Translations under genes and position numbers: made by a program | The notes under the pieces: generated by a model | The model's input: the letters and a program-made list of their open reading frames with translations, nothing else | Database searches by the model: none | Told to the model about the DNA's origin: nothing | Shown here: positions 7,573 to 11,576 of the stretch, in pieces | How positions within the stretch are numbered: position 1 is the first letter of the stretch | How the letters are laid out: every line of letters begins with the position of its first letter | NCBI GenBank assembly: GCA_031370825.1 | Contig: JANMRB010000183.1 | Span: 1-11,576, forward strand | Length of the DNA: 11,576 nt | From: JAENVT01 sp031370825 | Lineage (GTDB): Bacteria > Actinomycetota > Acidimicrobiia > Acidimicrobiales > Ilumatobacteraceae | Direction of reading: 5' to 3'

Positions 7573-8388
7573 ATGACCATTACCGAATCTGGCGTTCGAT
7601 CGATCGACGGCGTGGAGTTGACACCAAAGGCAGTCGCCCTGGATGGCCCGCCCACGTTCGCGAACGTCGAGGACGAGCGCCTGCACCGCAAGCAGAAGTT
7701 GGCCGGTGCACTGCGGATCTTCGGGCGCGTCGGCTTCGGAGAAGGCGTGGCCGGGCACATCACCGTCCGCGACCCTGAGTTCCCGGACCACTTCTGGGTC
7801 AACCCCTTCGGCATGAGCTTCCGCCATGTCCGGGTCAGCGACCTGCTGTTGGTCAACCACATCGGAGAGGTGGTCTACGGCACGAGGCCCGTCAACCGTG
7901 CGGCGTTCGTGATCCACTCGGCCATCCACCAGGCCCGTCCCGATGTGATCTCGGCTGCCCACAGTCACAGCGTGCACGGCAAGGCATTCGCTTCGCTGGG
8001 CATCCCACTCGACCCCATCACCCAGGATGCGTGCGCGTTCTACGGCGATCACCGGGTGATCACTGAGCAGGGTGGAGCGGTCGTGTTCGACCTGGGCGCC
8101 GGCAAGGAGTTGGCCGCCGCGTTCCCCACCGGCAAGGCGGCGATCCATCAGAACCACGGTCTCTTCACCGTCGGAACGACCGTCGACGAGGCCTGCTTCT
8201 GGTTCCCGAGCATGGACCGCTCGTGTCATGCACAACTGCTGGCGATGGCAGCCGGCACACCCAAGCTCATCGAGCACAGCATGGCCCAGTACACGTTCGA
8301 GCAGACCGGCTTCCCGACAGCCGGCTGGTTCAGCTTCCAGCCGTTGTGGCAGGAGATCTGCCGGACGGACCCCGACCTGTTCGACTGA
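7573..8388 (+). CDS. Class II aldolase/adducin family protein
   Basis: This 271-residue protein matches the zinc-dependent class II aldolase/adducin fold (fuculose-phosphate aldolase and ribulose-phosphate 4-epimerase relatives). Key elements are GFGEGVAGHITVRD (54-67), WVNPFGMSF (75-83), the metal-binding AHSHSVHGKA (129-138) with His130 and His132, and the third ligand His195 in HQNHGLF (192-198). The sequence RPDVISAAHSHS follows the family pattern RPDVxAVxHxHS. The substrate is not predictable; adducin-like members of this length often act in sugar or aromatic side pathways, and some have no known activity. A TTG at 7567 is in frame, but the ATG at 7573 has a -10 box correctly spaced for a leaderless start. 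The gene is transcribed away from ridA and ends five bases before the stop of the membrane-protein gene. Confidence 0.93.
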   Translation: MTITESGVRSIDGVELTPKAVALDGPPTFANVEDERLHRKQKLAGALRIFGRVGFGEGVAGHITVRDPEFPDHFWVNPFGMSFRHVRVSDLLLVNHIGEVVYGTRPVNRAAFVIHSAIHQARPDVISAAHSHSVHGKAFASLGIPLDPITQDACAFYGDHRVITEQGGAVVFDLGAGKELAAAFPTGKAAIHQNHGLFTVGTTVDEACFWFPSMDRSCHAQLLAMAAGTPKLIEHSMAQYTFEQTGFPTAGWFSFQPLWQEICRTDPDLFD

Positions 8389-8393
8389 GGCCG

Positions 8394-9425
8394 CTACGAG
8401 GTCGGCGTGATGCCCAGCGATGCGGCCACGGCGGGGCGGCGCAGCTTCCACACGAAGCCGTCGTAGAGGATGTGCAGCGCACCGAAGAACAACACCGCGA
8501 ACGCATACAGCCGACCGTCGAGTCGAGTCTTGGTGAAGTACACCACCGTGCCGATGGCCAAGAAGTACAGGACGTACGCGGCTGCCCGCCGTGTCGTCGT
8601 CCGCGTTGCCGTCGCCACCGGCGACGCATCGGTGCGCTTGCGCAGCGAACTGTGTACCACGGCGAAGTACTCGATCGCGTGCGCTGCGACGTAACCGGCG
8701 ACTCCGGCGATCGGGTCGATCATGACGGCGAGCACGAGCCCGGCCGTGCCGAGGGCATACCAGTGCTTGGGACGGCTGGCCGCAGTTCCGAGACGACGTT
8801 CAGCCTGCCACCATCGAGCGACGAGGACGGTCCCAACGATCGCGGCGACCCAGAAGAGGATGCGTGCATACGAACTGAGGTCGGCGAGCAGTCGAACGCT
8901 GCGCGCGTTCGTACCGCCGAAACCGAGTTTGTGGACCAGGTGCTGCAGATCGACATACCCGCCGATGTAGGAGATCCCGGCGACGAGCCAGACGATCAAC
9001 ATGGGCTTCTCGAGCCGGCCGTGGTCGTCGCCGACCTTGCGACCGTAGATGCGCATCACGCCGTACCGCTGCATCAACGTGTGCTCGGCATTCCACAAGC
9101 CGGCCATCAACGCGACCGCGGACAGGCTGACGTTGAGCCCTACGACGATCAATCCGAATGCGACCCACGGCGCCCACCTGTAGAGGCGACGATGAGCGCC
9201 ACGCTGCGCCGGGTCGCCATACACCAGACCGAGTGTCAACGGTTGATGGGCGAAAGAGATCAGGAAGATGACGCCCATGATCGACTGCACGGCTGTGAGG
9301 TGTGGCTCGGCCAGGTGCACCATCACGGCGATGGGCAGCCAGCACCATCCCAACGCGATATCGGCGAACGGGCCATGGACCCACAGCCTTCTGGTCGTCT
9401 CCCGCTGCCCCGTCGCTACCAGCAC
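8394..9425 (-). CDS. Polytopic membrane protein of unknown function
   Basis: This 343-residue protein has about seven or eight predicted membrane helices, near residues 22-38, 44-67, 85-110, 141-157, 186-204, 223-255, 281-296 and 305-322. Histidines sit in or at the ends of helices in distinctive settings: FAHQP (His60), NAEHTLMQRYG (His115), AAHAIEYF (His249) and ALHILYDGFVWK (His318). Such patterns are seen in metal- or haem-using membrane enzymes, but I cannot name a family. The N-terminal start is a GTG at 9423-9425, chosen because it has a TANNNT box 7 bases upstream; no ATG start fits better. The gene lies 18 bases after the rhodanese-MoeB gene on the same strand. Confidence 0.85.
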   Translation of the reverse strand: MLVATGQRETTRRLWVHGPFADIALGWCWLPIAVMVHLAEPHLTAVQSIMGVIFLISFAHQPLTLGLVYGDPAQRGAHRRLYRWAPWVAFGLIVVGLNVSLSAVALMAGLWNAEHTLMQRYGVMRIYGRKVGDDHGRLEKPMLIVWLVAGISYIGGYVDLQHLVHKLGFGGTNARSVRLLADLSSYARILFWVAAIVGTVLVARWWQAERRLGTAASRPKHWYALGTAGLVLAVMIDPIAGVAGYVAAHAIEYFAVVHSSLRKRTDASPVATATRTTTRRAAAYVLYFLAIGTVVYFTKTRLDGRLYAFAVLFFGALHILYDGFVWKLRRPAVAASLGITPTS

Positions 9426-9432
9426 GACGCGA

Positions 9433-9438
9433 ACTGTA
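9433..9438 (-). promoter_or_regulatory. Possible leaderless -10 box for the membrane-protein gene
   Basis: On the reverse strand TACAGT (fits TANNNT) ends 7 bases before the GTG start at 9425. No Shine-Dalgarno sequence is visible in the 18-base gap after the rhodanese-MoeB gene, so this gene may have its own promoter. Confidence 0.38.
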
Positions 9439-9443
9439 GTGCG

Positions 9444-10607
9444 TCAGTCGTGAAGCCCCGGAGCGCAGAGCCCCTCGAGCTCACTGATGATGATCCGGTC
9501 ACGATTCTCGTACGTGACTTGGTTTGCGGGGTCCTTGCGGAGGTTGAAGGTGCGGAAGCTCATATCAGTCGTGTCGACCGACAGGATCCGGCCGATCAAC
9601 GGCTCGCCGAGCCCCAGCAACACCTTGATGACCTCGAGCGCCTGGATCGAACCGACGATGCCGGGCAGCACACCAAGCACTCCCGCCTCGGCGCAACTCG
9701 GGGCCAACTCAGCGGGCGGCGGCTCTGGAACCATGTCGCGATAGGTAGGGCCGAGCCGCGGATGGAAGACGCTGACCATTCCCTCGAAGCGGAAGATCGA
9801 ACCGTGCACGACAGGGATGCCGAGCTTGACGCTGGCGTCGTTGAGTAGGTAACGGCTGGGGAAGTTGTCGGCGCCGTCGACAATCACGTCGTACCCGGCG
9901 ATGATGTCCATGATGTTGCTGGCATCGAGACGCGTGTCGTACGTGACCACGTTGACGTCGGGGTTCAGCAGGGTCAGGGTCTTCTTCGCCGAATCGACCT
10001 TGCGATCGCCGACCCGATCGAGGTTGTGCAGGATCTGACGCTGCAGGTTGCTGGCGTCGACTTCGTCCATGTCGACGATGCCAATCGTTCCCACCCCGGC
10101 GGCGGCGAGGTACAGCGCTGACGGCGAACCGAGGCCACCCGCGCCGAGCATCAGCACCTTGCTGTCGAGCAGCTTGACCTGCCCCGCAACCCCGACCTCA
10201 GGAAGCAACAGGTGACGCTGGTATCGGTTGCGTTGGTCTGGTGTGAGCACGACCGGTGTCTTCCACGGGCGACCCTCGTCCTTCCACTTGCCGAAGCCAC
10301 CGACAACGGAGGACACGTCGGTGTACCCGAGCTCCTGCAAGGTCTTGGCGGCGAAGGCGCTGCGCACGCCACCGGCGCAATAGATCACGACCTCTGCGTT
10401 CTTGTCGAGCAGCCTGCCCTCGACCTGGGACTCGAGATGACCGCGCGGGATGTGGATCGCATCCGGTAGAGCACCCTGGTCGTATTCGTCCGGTTCGCGC
10501 ACGTCGAGCACGATCGCGCCAGCCTCGATCCGATCGGCGGCGGTAGCGGTGTCGACCTCTTTGATCTCTTTCTTGGCGGCGGTCAGGAGGTCTCGAAAGG
10601 TAGCCAT
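9444..10607 (-). CDS. moeB: Rhodanese-MoeB fusion: sulfur-carrier adenylyltransferase/sulfurtransferase
   Basis: This 387-residue protein activates the C-terminus of a ubiquitin-like sulfur carrier (MoaD/ThiS/CysO type) by adenylation and supplies sulfur for thiocarboxylate formation. Residues about 18-115 are a rhodanese domain with DVREPDEY (35-42) and the persulfide loop CAGGVRS, Cys77. Residues about 122-375 are the E1-like ThiF/MoeB domain: RYQRHLLLPEVG (128-139), the ATP loop GAGGLGS (155-161), D179-M-D and SNLQRQILH (186-194), DGADNF (244-249), and PSCAEAGVLG (303-312) with conserved Cys305. The two CxxC zinc motifs of E. coli MoeB are absent (TYR-D and VTYENRD instead), as in mycobacterial MoeZ. 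The domain order is the reverse of MoeZ, where rhodanese is C-terminal; an N-terminal rhodanese is known in some proteobacterial MoeB proteins. The gene lies 33 bases after the sirtuin gene. Confidence 0.95.
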   Translation of the reverse strand: MATFRDLLTAAKKEIKEVDTATAADRIEAGAIVLDVREPDEYDQGALPDAIHIPRGHLESQVEGRLLDKNAEVVIYCAGGVRSAFAAKTLQELGYTDVSSVVGGFGKWKDEGRPWKTPVVLTPDQRNRYQRHLLLPEVGVAGQVKLLDSKVLMLGAGGLGSPSALYLAAAGVGTIGIVDMDEVDASNLQRQILHNLDRVGDRKVDSAKKTLTLLNPDVNVVTYDTRLDASNIMDIIAGYDVIVDGADNFPSRYLLNDASVKLGIPVVHGSIFRFEGMVSVFHPRLGPTYRDMVPEPPPAELAPSCAEAGVLGVLPGIVGSIQALEVIKVLLGLGEPLIGRILSVDTTDMSFRTFNLRKDPANQVTYENRDRIIISELEGLCAPGLHD

Positions 10608-10614
10608 ACGGGAA

Positions 10615-10620
10615 AGACTA
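10615..10620 (-). promoter_or_regulatory. Possible leaderless -10 box for the rhodanese-MoeB gene
   Basis: On the reverse strand TAGTCT (fits TANNNT) ends 7 bases before the ATG at 10607. A weak -35-like TAGTCA lies 17 bases further upstream (10638-10643). The 33-base gap after the sirtuin gene has no properly spaced Shine-Dalgarno sequence. Confidence 0.4.
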
Positions 10621-10640
10621 CCTAATTGGTCGGGATTTGA

Positions 10641-11429
10641 CTACGGGCTGGTCAATGACGGCAGCAGGTCGCCGAGGGAGCCGATCAGAACAACGTCGGC
10701 AAACCTGTCCATAGCTGTCGGTTCGCCGTTGACGATCACGACCAGGGCGCCACTTGCCCGCGCCCTCGGCACGACGTTTGCCGCCGGGAAGACCGACAGC
10801 ATCGAGCCGGCCGCCAGCAGCAGGTCACACTCGTCCGCGGCGCGCATCGCTGCGTCGATCACCTCAGGAACCAGCGACTGGCCGAACGAGACGGTGTCGC
10901 TCTTCAGCACCCCTACCCTGCCGTTCTCGGCGCACACCAGGCAGTGCGGATCGTCTTGGCCGGCCCGAACGCGCTCAAGGGTTTCGGCCATCGGGCGACG
11001 GTCATCGCAGGTCCAGCATCGACTCCATCGCATCGTGCCATGCACTTCGATCACGTTGTCCGGCCGATGCCCGGCGCGCTGGTGCAACTCGTCGATGTTC
11101 TGGGTCACGACTGCCCGCAACCGGCCCTGGCGTTCCAACTCGTAGATGGCCATGTGTCCTTTGTTGGGCACAGCATCCCAAGCCGGTGAGTGCAGCCGGT
11201 TCTGCCAGGCGAACCGGCGAACGTCGGCGTCAGCGAGGTAGTTCTGCAACGTCGATGCCTTCTCCGCAGCGGGATTCTTCGTCCACACCCCGTTTGGACC
11301 CCGAAAGTCGGGGATGCCTGATTCGGTGGAGATCCCCGCTCCCGTCAAGACAGTGATCAGCGACGCCGCGCGAACCAGTTCGCGGGCCCGGGTGAATTCG
11401 TCAGCGAACCCCGCCGCATCTCGGCTCAT
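10641..11429 (-). CDS. Sir2 family NAD-dependent protein deacylase (sirtuin)
   Basis: From the ATG at 11427-11429 the protein has 262 residues, the usual length for a bacterial sirtuin. It would remove acyl groups from lysine with NAD+, releasing nicotinamide and O-acyl-ADP-ribose. Motifs are GAGISTESGIPDFRG (30-44), TQNIDELHQRAG (109-120), the catalytic His130 in EVHG, four zinc cysteines (Cys138, Cys141, Cys163, Cys166), GSMLSVFPAAN (208-218) and VNGEPT (233-238). The Ala-Tyr-x-x-Arg motif that marks CobB/SIRT5-type desuccinylases is not seen after FRG, so a deacetylase-like or other acyl preference is more likely. The frame stays open to an ATG at 11564 (307 residues); a GTG at 11447 with GGTGG five bases upstream is a good alternative start. 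The 147 bases upstream hold only this possible extension. Confidence 0.95.
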   Translation of the reverse strand: MSRDAAGFADEFTRARELVRAASLITVLTGAGISTESGIPDFRGPNGVWTKNPAAEKASTLQNYLADADVRRFAWQNRLHSPAWDAVPNKGHMAIYELERQGRLRAVVTQNIDELHQRAGHRPDNVIEVHGTMRWSRCWTCDDRRPMAETLERVRAGQDDPHCLVCAENGRVGVLKSDTVSFGQSLVPEVIDAAMRAADECDLLLAAGSMLSVFPAANVVPRARASGALVVIVNGEPTAMDRFADVVLIGSLGDLLPSLTSP

Positions 11430-11576
11430 TCGCACATCATGGCGCACGCTTTCCACCTGCGACGTCTCGCCGTGCATCTCTTCGGTGACTCCCCCGTATC
11501 GCTCCCGTATCCCACCCCAGGCACCCTCGAGGGAGGCATTGATGGCAATCGCCCCGATGGACATTCCGGTGACCGA

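Noticed and set aside
7537..8451. A 304-codon frame antisense to the class II aldolase gene
   Set aside because: Shadow frame; the + strand protein contains the zinc ligands and family motifs.
8223..9848. A 541-codon open frame on the + strand
   Set aside because: It runs across the end of the class II aldolase gene, antisense through the membrane-protein gene and into the rhodanese-MoeB gene. Its translation is rich in His, Asp, Arg and Gln with no motif, typical of a shadow frame in GC-rich DNA.

Overview
The window is GC-rich, densely packed bacterial chromosome with twelve complete genes and one cut off at the left edge. It reads as Actinomycetota, possibly Acidimicrobiia-like. The reasons are the GC-rich third codon positions, a deazaflavin (F420)-type oxidoreductase, meta-cleavage enzymes that closely resemble actinobacterial HsaG/HsaF, and several genes with a TANNNT -10 box 6-8 bases before the start codon and no Shine-Dalgarno sequence. 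The lineage is an inference; no rRNA or marker gene is present.

Left part (1-1631): a partial DUF6886-family gene (-) diverges from a coiled-coil hypothetical gene (+), with a long inverted repeat in the gap between them. The hypothetical gene converges on a GrpB/UPF0157 gene (-). Next (1687-4639) comes a + strand run of nitronate monooxygenase-family flavoprotein, acetylating acetaldehyde dehydrogenase and 4-hydroxy-2-oxovalerate aldolase. The last two form the channelled aldolase-dehydrogenase complex that ends meta-cleavage degradation of aromatics and steroids, giving pyruvate and acetyl-CoA or propionyl-CoA. A hairpin-forming sequence separates the flavoprotein gene from the pair.

Middle (4642-7540, all -): in transcription order, a RidA-family protein, a stand-alone methylmalonyl-CoA mutase catalytic subunit without its B12 domain, an F420-type nitroreductase/quinone reductase-family protein and a helical hypothetical protein. 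Propionyl-CoA made by the left-hand pathway would flow into methylmalonyl-CoA, which gives a plausible but unproven metabolic link between the two halves. A 32-bp divergent gap then leads to a class II aldolase/adducin gene (+, 7573-8388).

Right part (8394-11429, all -): in transcription order, a sirtuin, a rhodanese-MoeB fusion sulfur-carrier activating enzyme and a histidine-bearing polytopic membrane protein of unknown function.

I found no tRNA, rRNA, CRISPR array, insertion sequence, phage gene or defence system. No stretch over about 150 bases lacks a gene. The window looks like ordinary metabolic chromosome. The most interesting signals are small: the intergenic inverted repeats, the leaderless-type promoters, the mutase active-site signature with a missing partner, and a RidA protein that appears to lack its catalytic arginine.
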